From SB11 sp964584305 (GTDB lineage: Bacteria > Bacteroidota > Bacteroidia > UBA8524): DNA of 64,000 nucleotides. The position numbers and the translations under genes are program-made. The stretch lies in the NCBI GenBank assembly GCA_964584305.1, contig CAZOZL010000006.1, forward strand, positions 1 through 64,000, written 5' to 3'. Positions 17,441 to 26,042 of the stretch are shown piece after piece; the stretch's first letter is position 1; each line of letters starts with the position of its first letter. Under the pieces are notes generated by a model, which made no database searches, had not been told where the DNA came from, and was given only the letters and a program-made list of their open reading frames with translations.

Positions 17441-17993
17441 TATAAATACCATTATTACAGAGGTGTTAACAGAGTTTGCCGCCGAAATTAAGAGTAAAGC
17501 AAGCAAACTATTAGCGGCAGAAGACTTAGGACACATAACACCACAAACAGAAGTGGTGAAAACAAAAACAGGCGGGTATGTGTCTTTTTTGTTGCCTGGT
17601 TATACCGTTTTTATAGAACAGGGGGTAAAAGGTACAGAAAATATACCCAATGGCACTGGAGACAGCCCTTTCCAATACCAGCACTTGGGCGTTTCAAAAG
17701 AGATGATTGGCAATATACGTCAATGGGCAGGGCGCAAGGGACTTAGCCCCAAAGCTAAAAACTCTCCATTAAAAAATACCAATACCCGAAAAAAGCTAAA
17801 AGAAACCACCTCCAACCCTGAAACAGCTATGGCTTTTGCCATAGCCAAAAGTGTGAAAAAGAAAGGACTTAGTGCTAAAAAGGTAGTTGAAAACACCCTT
17901 ACTGATGAATGCCTGCAAGCCCTTGCCAACACTATTAGCCAAAAAATAGAAAAAGAAGTGTTGGTGCAAATAGTACAGTGGGCAAAAGTTTAA
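17430..17993 (+). CDS. Phage minor tail / morphogenesis-like protein
   Basis: 187 residues. The central part GYTVFIEQGVKGTENIPNGT and SPFQYQHLG resembles small phage structural proteins (HK97 gp10-like or morphogenesis type), which share a 'F-x-x-x-GVxGT...SPF' pattern. AMAFAIAKSVKKKGLSAKKV is also typical. The C-terminus is helical. The start overlaps the preceding ORF. No capsid, portal, terminase, tape measure or integrase gene is nearby, so this is a cut-down prophage piece or a domesticated fragment. Assignment rests on motif memory only. Confidence 0.5.
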   Translation: MSNNINTIITEVLTEFAAEIKSKASKLLAAEDLGHITPQTEVVKTKTGGYVSFLLPGYTVFIEQGVKGTENIPNGTGDSPFQYQHLGVSKEMIGNIRQWAGRKGLSPKAKNSPLKNTNTRKKLKETTSNPETAMAFAIAKSVKKKGLSAKKVVENTLTDECLQALANTISQKIEKEVLVQIVQWAKV

Positions 17994-18112
17994 TCACTAA
18001 AGTGATAACATTTAAACCACTATCAACACTGCGTATCTCTTATAATTCTCAAATTTTGAATTATACCAAACTCACATTAATACAGATTTTTCTGATGGGG
18101 TAATTGGGTGTT

Positions 18113-18151
18113 AACCCTTTAGGCAAACTTTAAAAGTTTGCCTAAAGGGTT
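18113..18151. terminator. Perfect 18-bp stem-loop, bidirectional terminator
   Basis: Arms 18113-18130 and 18134-18151 are exact reverse complements (AACCCTTTAGGCAAACTT) with a 3-base loop. It lies between the phage-like gene (+) and the sensor-like gene (-), whose stop codon is 7 bases away. There is no long T-tract, so termination efficiency is uncertain. Confidence 0.65.
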
Positions 18152-18157
18152 ATAAAA

Positions 18158-19576
18158 TTATGAAAAATACTCTGTAAGTACTTTTTTGGTAAGCGGTTTG
18201 GTGAAATAGCCTTTTACGCTGGGGTAGTTTTTTGATTTCTCCATATCCGTTGGGTCTATGGACGAGGTTAGCATATATACATTGGTAGTAATGCCCATTG
18301 CCTCCATATTTTCTAAAAACTTCCACCCATCAATTTCGGGCATATTAATGTCTAAAAAAATAGCATCGGGGTGATTATTTTCTTTTTTCAAAACTTTAAG
18401 AGCTTGGGCAGGGTTGGTATAGCTTTCTACGGCAAGCGATTCATTAAAGCGTTTTAAAATTAAGCCGGTAATATTTATAAATATTTTGTCATCATCTACC
18501 AGCATTATATTTTGAAGGTTTTGCGGTTTTTTTTGCTCGTTACCAAACTTCACTTTATCTGATGCCAATAGGTCGTTTAACTCGTGTATGGTTTCGTCCA
18601 GTTTTATTGAAACCGTTTTTAAATCCCTTAGCAGGCGTGTGTTGTCTGTGTTTAGTGGGTTATCATAGTCATACACATCTAAAATAGAGAGTATATCTGC
18701 CACTGGAGAGCGTAGCTGATGCGAGGTAAAAAAAGCATACTTTTTAAGCCGCTCATACGATTGTAATAAACGCCCTTCATTGCTTTTTAGCTCTGTAATA
18801 TTTTGTGCTATAAAAATATACCGAAGAACCTTGCCTTTACTGTCTAATAAGGGGTCGGCGGTTATTCGCACCCAAAACTCTTCTCCGCCTTTGGTGTGGC
18901 TCACCAGTTCACCACTAAAGGTTTCTCCTTTAGCAAAACTTACTCGCATAGTTTCAATAGCGGTTTCATTTCTGTCATTATCAAGTACTAAAATAGAGGG
19001 TCTTTTGCCTGCCGCTTCTGCTAATGTATATCCCGTTAGTTTTTCGTACCCTTCATTTACCCATTCAATTTCTTCGTTTGGGTTGGTTATTACTATGGCG
19101 TTGGTAGTTTTTTGTGCTATAACTGCCATCTCCTCCAACTTTATTTGCTTTTCTTCCAGTTCTGTAATATCCTGTGCAATACCTAAATATACCTTTACTT
19201 CTCCTTTTTTATTTCTTGAAAAAGGCATCTCACGAGATTGGAAGCACCGCACCTCGCCAGTAACCTTTATATATTGCATTTTTGAGCGAAATACCTCACC
19301 GTCTTTTAATTGCTTAATAATTTCTTGGTTTTCTGCTATTTTATAAAAATCATCGGGATGCACTATTTTAGCCATTACTGATGCTTCTATTTTCTTTTTT
19401 TTGCTAAAGTTGTAGCCCAATATTTCAGTAATACTTTTACTACTATAAATAGTGCTTTGTGTTTCTATATCAAATAGATATATAAGGTCAGAAGATACCT
19501 TATGAATTGCCTCCAAAAGCTCATCTGGATTGACAGCCCCCCAGTTTTTTACGCTATCTTTATTTAAATTGTTCAT
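18158..19576 (-). CDS. PAS-PAS-HisKA-REC signalling protein without an ATPase domain
   Basis: 472 residues from the ATG at 19576 (a GTG lies five codons upstream). Domains: PAS1 with PAC (about 25-135), PAS2 with PAC (about 145-265, SGELVSHTKGGEEFWVRIT), a HisKA-like dimerisation helix with SHQLRSPVADIL (H286), then directly a receiver domain with the acidic pair in LVDDD, phospho-acceptor D409 in FLDINMPEIDG, the conserved Ser/Thr in LTSS, and Lys in FTKPL. The usual HATPase_c domain (N, G1, G2 boxes) is absent, so it cannot autophosphorylate as a normal kinase. It may pass phosphate from another kinase or act as a PAS-gated scaffold. Cytoplasmic; no membrane helix. Confidence 0.85.
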   Translation of the reverse strand: MNNLNKDSVKNWGAVNPDELLEAIHKVSSDLIYLFDIETQSTIYSSKSITEILGYNFSKKKKIEASVMAKIVHPDDFYKIAENQEIIKQLKDGEVFRSKMQYIKVTGEVRCFQSREMPFSRNKKGEVKVYLGIAQDITELEEKQIKLEEMAVIAQKTTNAIVITNPNEEIEWVNEGYEKLTGYTLAEAAGKRPSILVLDNDRNETAIETMRVSFAKGETFSGELVSHTKGGEEFWVRITADPLLDSKGKVLRYIFIAQNITELKSNEGRLLQSYERLKKYAFFTSHQLRSPVADILSILDVYDYDNPLNTDNTRLLRDLKTVSIKLDETIHELNDLLASDKVKFGNEQKKPQNLQNIMLVDDDKIFINITGLILKRFNESLAVESYTNPAQALKVLKKENNHPDAIFLDINMPEIDGWKFLENMEAMGITTNVYMLTSSIDPTDMEKSKNYPSVKGYFTKPLTKKVLTEYFS

Positions 19577-19723
19577 AGTGTTACATAACACTTCTATGCA
19601 AGATAGGAAAAAATTAAGTTATTTTCCAAAAAAAAAACTATAAAAAGTTAAATGTATTAACTCAATATTTAAAATATAGGTTTTGCCATCTTTTAAAAAT
19701 CTTTAGATATACTTCAAAAACAT

Positions 19724-19770
19724 TTATATATAGAATGGGCATTCATGCCTATTCTGCCCTAATGCTAAAT
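19724..19770 (-). repeat. Repeat R1, partial copy E
   Basis: Only the hairpin TAGAATGGGCATTCATGCCTATTCTG (two arms around a short loop) and a few flanking bases remain. Same sequence as the second module of the full R1 copies, on the minus strand. Confidence 0.6.
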
Positions 19771-19841
19771 ACAGTAGGCGCAAAAAATAGCAGCACCTAA
19801 AATTTACACCTTAGTTTAACAAAAAACTAACGGTCATTCGT

Positions 19842-19849
19842 TATATTTG
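19842..19849 (+). promoter_or_regulatory. -7 box (TATATTTG) just before mfd
   Basis: TATATTTG ends 6 nt before the TTG at 19856. It also contains the only other candidate start (TTG 19847), which argues that 19856 is the true start and that the mRNA leader is very short or absent. Confidence 0.5.
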
Positions 19850-19855
19850 GGCGCA

Positions 19856-22800
19856 TTGAATGTTAAACAGTTTTTAGAGGAATATACTGCCCACCCATTG
19901 GCTTATGGGTTGGATGATATTGTATTGTCCGAAAAAAAAGCGCAAAAATTTTCACTAAAAAATCTCATTGGTTCGGCAGTTAGTGTATTCATCAGTCATA
20001 ATTTTTTAAAGAATACCGATAATACTTTTTTAATTATTTGTGATGATGCAGAGAAAGCCAACTATTTATACAGTGATTTAAGCAGTTTTATAGAAGACAA
20101 AGCGGTACTAATTTTTCCTGAATCGTATAAAAAAAGTTTCAAAGTAACCGATACCGATAATCATAATGTACTAAAACGAACGGAAGTAATTAGCAGGCTA
20201 TCTGCCCATCCGCAAGCAACTATTATTATAAGCTATCCCGCCGCTTTGTGCGAGTTGGTGATAGCAAAAAAAGTATATACTAACAACGTTTTTAATGTAA
20301 AGGTAGGGGAAAGTTTCGACCTTGATTTTTTGATGGAACTGTTGGGCGAGCATGATTTTGAACGGGTTGATTTTGTGTTTGAACCTGGGCAATATGCTAT
20401 ACGTGGCGGAATTGTAGATGTATTTTCATTCGCCAACGATTTACCTTACCGTATTGAGTTAGATGGTGATGTGGTTGAATCTATCCGTCATTTCGACCCT
20501 GATGACCAGCTATCTGTGAAAAAGGTAATGTTTACCACCATTGTACCTAATATTCAGAGTGATGAGATAGCTACCGAGAAGGTATCGTTTTTTGAGTATT
20601 TGCCTAAAAATACAATAGTTTGGACGCACGATGTGCAATTTGCCGCCGATATTATTGAAGATGGACTGATAAAAGCAGCAAAATTTGCAAAACAGGGTGA
20701 AAACCCCGAATCTATTAGCATAGATAAGATATATGAAACGGCAAACGATTTTTTGACCCACTTAAAAAAACAGTCGCTTGTTGAGTACGGTACTCGGAAT
20801 TTCTTTTCACCAAAAAAAGAATTAGAGTTTAAAATTTCTCCGCAGCCACCATTTCATAAAAATTTCAACCTGCTGATTAAAAACCTAAAAGAAAATCAGA
20901 AGGCAAACTATCAAAATATCATTTTTTCGGAAAGTGGACGGCAGGTTGAACGCCTACACAACATTTTTGAAGACCTAAACAGCGAGGTAAAATTTGAACC
21001 ACTGTACAAGGGCATTTCTGAAGGGTTTATAGACCATCACTTAAAAATAGCTTGCTATACCGAGCATCAACTGTTTGACCGTTTTTATAAAGGTAAAACC
21101 AAAAAAGGATACAGCGGTAGCAAGGCTCTTACTTTAAAAGAATTACGAGAACTTTCGCCGGGTGATTATGTAACCCACATAGACCATGGCATTGGCAGGT
21201 TTGCAGGCTTAGAAAAACTGGAAATGAACGGGGTAATGAGCGAAGCGGTGCGCTTGGTATATAAAAACAACGATTTATTGTATGTACACATCAACTCGCT
21301 ACATAAAATAACTAAATATGTAGGCAAGGAAGGTACAGCACCCCGCATGAACAAGCTGGGTAGTGATGCGTGGGAAAAACTAAAAAAATCAACCAAAAAG
21401 AAGGTAAAAGACATTGCCCGAGACCTTATAAAACTATACGCTGCCCGCAAAGCACNNNNNNNNNNNNNNNNNNNNNNNNNNNNNNNNNNNNNNNNNNNNN
21501 NNNNNNNNNNNNNNNNNNNNNNNNNNNNNNNNNNNNNNNNNNNNNNNNNNNNNNNAAGGTAAAAGACATTGCCCGAGACCTTATAAAACTATACGCTGCC
21601 CGCAAAGCACAAAAAGGATTTGCTTTTAGCCCCGATTCTTATTTGCAGGTAGAGTTAGAAGCCTCTTTTTTATACGAAGACACCCCCGACCAAAGCAAAG
21701 CCACCGAAGATGTGAAGCTGGATATGGAAAACCAGCAACCTATGGATAGGCTGGTATGTGGTGATGTGGGTTTTGGCAAAACAGAGGTAGCCATACGTGC
21801 CGCTTTCAAGGCTGTAACCGATAGTAAGCAGGTGGCAATATTAGTACCCACTACTATATTAGCCTACCAGCACTACAAAACCTTTAAAGATAGATTAGAG
21901 GATTTTCCTTGTAATATTGATTACATCAACCGTTTCCGTACGGCGAAACAGAAAAAAGAAATCCTTAAAAAATTAGCCGAAGGAAAAATTGATATTCTTA
22001 TTGGTACACACGCCATTGTAGGTAAAGATATTAAATTTAATAATTTAGGCTTATTAATAATTGATGAAGAACAAAAATTTGGCGTAGCCGTAAAAGAAAA
22101 ACTAAAACGTTTTAGAGTAAATGTAGATACCCTTACTTTAACAGCAACACCTATTCCTCGCACGCTACATTTCTCGCTAATGGGGGCAAGGGATTTATCA
22201 GTAATTAATACGCCACCGCCCAATAGGCAACCTGTACAAACTGAACTCCATGTTTTTAATCAAGATTTAATACAAGAAGCAGTTGAAACCGAACTGGAAA
22301 GAGGCGGGCAGGTATTTTTTATTCATAACAGAGTAAAAGATATTCAAAATATAGCGGGCTTGATACAGCGATTAGTACCCAGCTGTAAAGTAGCCATTGC
22401 ACACGGACAAATGGAAGGCGACCAGTTAGAGGATATAATGATAAAATTTGTGGAGGGCGATTTTGATGTATTAGTAGCCACTACCATTGTAGAAAGCGGC
22501 TTGGATATTCCTAATGCCAATACCATTATTATTAACAATGCCCATATGCACGGTCTTAGTGATTTGCATCAAATGCGGGGGCGTGTAGGGCGAAGTAACA
22601 AAAAAGCATACTGCTATCTGTTTTCGCCACCTATTAGCACACTTACCCCCGAAGCACGTAAACGACTAAGTACTATTGAGCAGTTTAGCGATTTGGGAAG
22701 TGGTTTTAATGTAGCCATGAGAGATTTGGATATTCGTGGGGCAGGTAACTTACTGGGCGGCGAGCAAAGCGGTTTTATCGCTGAAATTGGCTACGAGATG

Positions 22801-23361
22801 TACCATAAAATTTTGGACGAAGCCGTGCAAGAACTAAAAGATGAAGAGTTTAAAGAATTGTTTAAAGATGAAATAGCCAAGCCCAAAGCAAGCGCGGTGC
22901 AGGTAGATGTGGACATAGAAATACTAATACCAGACCAATATGTGCGCAATATACAAGAGCGATTAGCACTGTATAACGAGCTGGCAAAAATAGAAACCGA
23001 AGAAAAATTATTGGACTTTAGAAACGGGCTAATAGACCGTTTCGGAGCTATGCCTGCGCCGCTAAAAGGCTTGTTTGATAGTATGCGAATGAAATGGAAA
23101 GCCAGTGATTTAGGTTTTGAACGCGTGAAATTAGACGACAGTATTTTAACGTGTTATTTTCCTGTCAATCAAGACAGTAACTACTACCAAAGCGAACGGT
23201 TTAGTAATATTATACAATATGTAAGCAGCAACCCTGTGCATTGCAGCATGAAACAAACGCCAAAACATCTTACCCTAAAACTAAAACAAATTAATGGCGT
23301 TTTAGATGCCATCCGTGTGTTGGATGATTTGAAATTGAGAACTGAACCTGTTAAGGGCTAA
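19856..23361 (+). CDS. mfd: Transcription-repair coupling factor Mfd (interrupted by a spurious gap)
   Basis: Mfd displaces stalled RNA polymerase and recruits UvrA to lesions. Order of parts: UvrB-like N-terminal module; RNA-polymerase-interacting CarD-like domain (SPGDYVTHIDHGIGRFAGLE); RecG-like translocase with Walker A CGDVGFGKTEVA and DEEQKFG; motif VI region HQMRGRVGRS; C-terminal TRCF domain. The gap 21456-21555 is flanked by the same 55 bases on both sides. Removing 100 N plus one copy (155 bases) restores one frame of about 1116 residues, the normal size. So the gene is intact and the gap is an assembly artefact. Start taken as TTG 19856; no ATG is available. Confidence 0.95.
21401..21610. 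other. Assembly gap with duplicated 55-base flanks
   Basis: Positions 21401-21455 and 21556-21610 are identical, with 100 N between. The two mfd half-frames join in phase only when one copy and all N are removed. The length 55 is a common assembler k-mer, which fits two contigs ending in the same k-mer. Confidence 0.95.
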
Positions 23362-23506
23362 ACTTGTTTATATAACTTGTTCTCCTTCCCGCAGATTCCT
23401 TTTTTCAAAGGAATGACAACCTCCGCACAACTATTCAATTTTAGGAAACGCTTACTGGTTTAACCAAATTACTAATATAAATCAGATTAAAACAAATAAA
23501 CCTATC

Positions 23507-24328
23507 ATGCCTAAAACCGAAGGACAGTTTATTCTTTTTACTAAGGATGAGTTTAAAAACTATTTATTGAATACTTCGTTTCACAGAAACATATACCGTA
23601 TTCAAAACCACCATACCTATATCCCAAATTATACCCATTTTTTTAAAGATAGCCCCCCCAACCATTTCAAGTGGCTAAATAGCATGAAACGCAGCCACTT
23701 GCAACGGGGTTTTAGTGATATTGGACAAAACCTTACCACATTTCCCGATGGTACTGTTGCCCTTTGTAGAAGCATGGAGCGTATTCCCGCCGCTATAAAA
23801 GGCGCAAATACGGGCAGTATAGCCATAGAACACTTAGGGTATTTTGATGCTGGACATGATACCCTGACAGAAGCGCACAAAGAAATTATTGTTTTTACTA
23901 ATGCTATGCTTTGCCACAAATTTAATTTATCGCCTAATGACCAAAACATACTCTACCACCATTGGTTTGATTTATCAACGGGCAAGCGCACCAACGGTAG
24001 TGGAAGCACAAAATCATGCCCTGGTACTGATTTTTTTGGAGGGAATACGGTAGAGGCAGCAAATAAAAATTTTATCCCGCTTATTACCGAAAAAATTAGC
24101 AATATCATCACTAATAGTAATACCCCACCTGTACAATCACTATTAAGTGGCAAAGTAACTGCCAGCAAGTTAAATGTAAGGGCAGGAGTAGGTACAAACT
24201 TTAAAGTTCTATATCAACTCAGCCATAATGCAATTGTTACTGTATATGCTGAACTTGACGATTGGTATAAAATAGACCCCAAAGAAAACCAATGGGTAGC
24301 AAAACAATTTATTGCATTAGATAATTAA
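23507..24328 (+). CDS. N-acetylmuramoyl-L-alanine amidase with C-terminal SH3b domain
   Basis: 273 residues. The N-terminal two-thirds is an amidase_2/PGRP-type domain: IQNHHTYIPNY carries an early His, LYHHWFDLSTG a second His region, and KSCPGTDFFGG the usual 'CPG' zinc-site end. SIAIEHLGYFD fits the conserved Glu strand. The last 65 residues (ASKLNVRAGVGTNFKVLYQL ... DDWYKID ... QWVAKQFI) are an SH3b cell-wall-binding domain. It would cut the bond between MurNAc and L-Ala of peptidoglycan. No signal peptide is seen, which fits a phage-lysin or cytoplasmic recycling origin. Monocistronic. Confidence 0.8.
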   Translation: MPKTEGQFILFTKDEFKNYLLNTSFHRNIYRIQNHHTYIPNYTHFFKDSPPNHFKWLNSMKRSHLQRGFSDIGQNLTTFPDGTVALCRSMERIPAAIKGANTGSIAIEHLGYFDAGHDTLTEAHKEIIVFTNAMLCHKFNLSPNDQNILYHHWFDLSTGKRTNGSGSTKSCPGTDFFGGNTVEAANKNFIPLITEKISNIITNSNTPPVQSLLSGKVTASKLNVRAGVGTNFKVLYQLSHNAIVTVYAELDDWYKIDPKENQWVAKQFIALDN

Positions 24329-24329
24329 G

Positions 24330-24452
24330 CAGACAGAATAGGCATGAATGCCCATTCTATACATAAAGTTTTTGATTAAGGTTATGAATTGCGGCAGGTT
24401 TCAACCTGCTGCAAGAAAACGCCTAAATGGCACGGGCAGCTTTTAACTAGCC
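24330..24452 (+). repeat. Repeat R1, copy C
   Basis: Contains GAATAGGCATGAATGCCCATTC and the stem GCGGCAGGTTTCAACCTGCTGC followed by AAGAAAACGCCTAAATGGCA. It lies immediately after the amidase stop codon. Confidence 0.8.
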
Positions 24453-24611
24453 CCAGCCCCTCCTATACAACCCGCCAGCCTTGCAAGGAGGGGAGCAACC
24501 ACACAATCCCTTGTAAATTGGTAAAAGTTTGACTAATCACTCATACCTTTATCAATACAGTGGGCTTACTATTTTTTATCTCAAAACTCACGTTAATCTA
24601 ATCAACGCAAG

Positions 24612-24730
24612 CCCTATCTTTGCAAACAGTGGCTACAAATTACCTTTCAGCAGAAAATATTAGCAAAGCATACGGAGAAAAAGATACTAATTTTAGCCTA
24701 ACCCTTACCAAAACAGAAGTAAGCGGGTAA
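24612..24730 (+). pseudogene. Truncated copy of the ABC-F gene 5' end with its promoter
   Basis: Bases 24612-24684 match 26026-26098 at 70 of 73 positions, including the TATCTTTG box. The frame from GTG 24629 reads VATNYLSAENISKAYGEK like the real gene, then diverges and stops at 24728-24730 after 33 residues. It is a duplication remnant. Whether the short peptide is made is unknown. Confidence 0.8.
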
Positions 24731-24750
24731 ACACCTACAAGTATTACCAA

Positions 24751-24795
24751 AAAGGGTACAGTTATATAATAATATAGCTGTACCCTTTATTTTTG
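24751..24795 (+). terminator. Stem-loop terminator
   Basis: Arms AAAGGGTACAGTTATAT and ATATAGCTGTACCCTTT pair over 17 bases with one G-T, followed by ATTTTTG. It would stop transcripts from the remnant's promoter before the next gene. Confidence 0.7.
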
Positions 24796-24841
24796 AACAA
24801 ATTTGCACGGTAATGGTACAGAAATTGAATACACGTAACTT

Positions 24842-25936
24842 ATGAAAACACTTTGTGCCTTCTTACTTCTACTCTTTAGTTATCACAGCTTAAAGGCAGA
24901 TTTACCCTATATGCCCATAAGAATTTGGATGCAGCCTTTGCAAACTGAAGTTTTTGAAGGCGAAAAACTAACTTTTAAGGTTTGGCTAAAGAATACAGAT
25001 AAACATACTACCTACCCCGTTCTGCTACCCCACAATCAAAATACAGGCAAAAAACTATTCTACTTTAAAGTAATTGATAATGCCAACAACTATTATAGAA
25101 TTGTAGCAGAAGAAAGCCGAGAGATAATTATCCCAGGTACTAGTACGCAACCATTATTACAATTTCCTAAACAAGTACAATTAGCCCCTCAAGATTCTAT
25201 TTCATTTACCGTAACTTGGAATTCTGCCACAGACCCATTAAAAACTGAAAACAATCACTACTTCAATGCACCTCTTACCGCAGGGAAATATAAATTTCAA
25301 GGATTCTATGCTCCAGACGAAACTGTAATAGGAGACTCATTATATAATTTTATTTTCTCTACCAATGCCTCAAAGGCATCTAATAAACTTAACTTTTGGA
25401 TAGGTGGAAACCCAACATACCCTGTAGATATAGAGATTAAAAGAACTAACAAAAAGAAAATTACTATTGAAGGTACAACCTATAAAGTGACTAAAATAGA
25501 AGAAAATCATTCTTCTGTTTATTATATACAAGATAGCGTAATGGCTATAACCACTTTCTTTTACCCCAATGGAGATAAAAAATATGAGTTTACCTCAAAC
25601 TACAGAAATGGTGACCCTGGCAGTATGGATTATAGCATTATCTACTTTAAAGATGGAGATATAAAAGACTTTTATAAATACAATAAAAACCACTGTCCAA
25701 GTACCATTTTTAGAAGAACATTTTACGATAATAAGCAGCTAAAGTTCTCTGCAGATATAGGTGCTCACAAAACATTTATAGAAAAAGGGTTTAGCGATAA
25801 AGGAATAATGATAAATAAGCATCTTTATTCCGCAGATAGAAAATTAAGAACAGACTATAAATACTCCCCTAAAAATAGTAACCTAAAAAGTACAGAGGAA
25901 TTTAAAAACCCTTGTGAACTAATTGAAATTAGATAG
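24842..25936 (+). CDS. Secreted hypothetical protein with MORN/YwqK-like repeats
   Basis: 364 residues. A signal peptide (MKTLCAFLLLLFSYHSLKA) predicts export. The middle is beta-rich (residues 25-190), possibly Ig-like. The C-terminal part has loosely repeated units of the kind 'YxxGxxKxExxYxNG' (FFYPNGDKKYEFTSNYRNGD, IIYFKDGDIKDFYKYNKN, RRTFYDNKQLKFSADIG), as in MORN-like YwqK proteins. The family as a whole is not recognised and no enzyme motif is seen. It sits between the remnant and the real ABC-F 5' end, with terminators on both sides, so it is its own transcription unit and may have arrived by insertion. Confidence 0.75.
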   Translation: MKTLCAFLLLLFSYHSLKADLPYMPIRIWMQPLQTEVFEGEKLTFKVWLKNTDKHTTYPVLLPHNQNTGKKLFYFKVIDNANNYYRIVAEESREIIIPGTSTQPLLQFPKQVQLAPQDSISFTVTWNSATDPLKTENNHYFNAPLTAGKYKFQGFYAPDETVIGDSLYNFIFSTNASKASNKLNFWIGGNPTYPVDIEIKRTNKKKITIEGTTYKVTKIEENHSSVYYIQDSVMAITTFFYPNGDKKYEFTSNYRNGDPGSMDYSIIYFKDGDIKDFYKYNKNHCPSTIFRRTFYDNKQLKFSADIGAHKTFIEKGFSDKGIMINKHLYSADRKLRTDYKYSPKNSNLKSTEEFKNPCELIEIR

Positions 25937-25957
25937 TATAAACAACACCAATACTTT

Positions 25958-25993
25958 AAAAGCAGTTAAGTGTATACACTTAACTGCTTTTTT
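25958..25993 (+). terminator. Intrinsic terminator after the MORN-like gene
   Basis: Perfect stem AAAGCAGTTAAGTG / CACTTAACTGCTTT with a 4-base loop and a run of T. Confidence 0.88.
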
Positions 25994-26028
25994 ATGAAAC
26001 TTGAAACCATAAACCTTAAACCAATCCC

Positions 26029-26036
26029 TATCTTTG
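26029..26036 (+). promoter_or_regulatory. -7 box (TATCTTTG) of the ABC-F gene
   Basis: Ends 6 nt before the GTG at 26043, predicting little or no leader. A TTG lies at 26001-26003, about 25 bases upstream of the box, slightly far. The same box is conserved in the truncated copy. Confidence 0.5.
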
Positions 26037-26042
26037 CAAACA

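Larger units (their letters stand above)
24329..24841. other. 513-base region with repeat, gene remnant and terminator
   Basis: Made of R1 copy C (24330-24452), a stretch resembling other intergenic repeats (CCTTGCAAGGAGGGG near 24478, similar in part to 63312-63335), the ABC-F 5' remnant (24612-24730) and a hairpin terminator (24751-24795). No complete gene. Confidence 0.6.

Noticed and set aside
21370..21555. A second gene start inside mfd
   Set aside because: Produced by the N gap and the repeated 55 bases; the real frame is continuous after correction.
23395..23414. Hairpin ATTCCTTT / AAAGGAAT after mfd as a terminator
   Set aside because: Only an 8-base stem with no following T-tract; listed as too weak.
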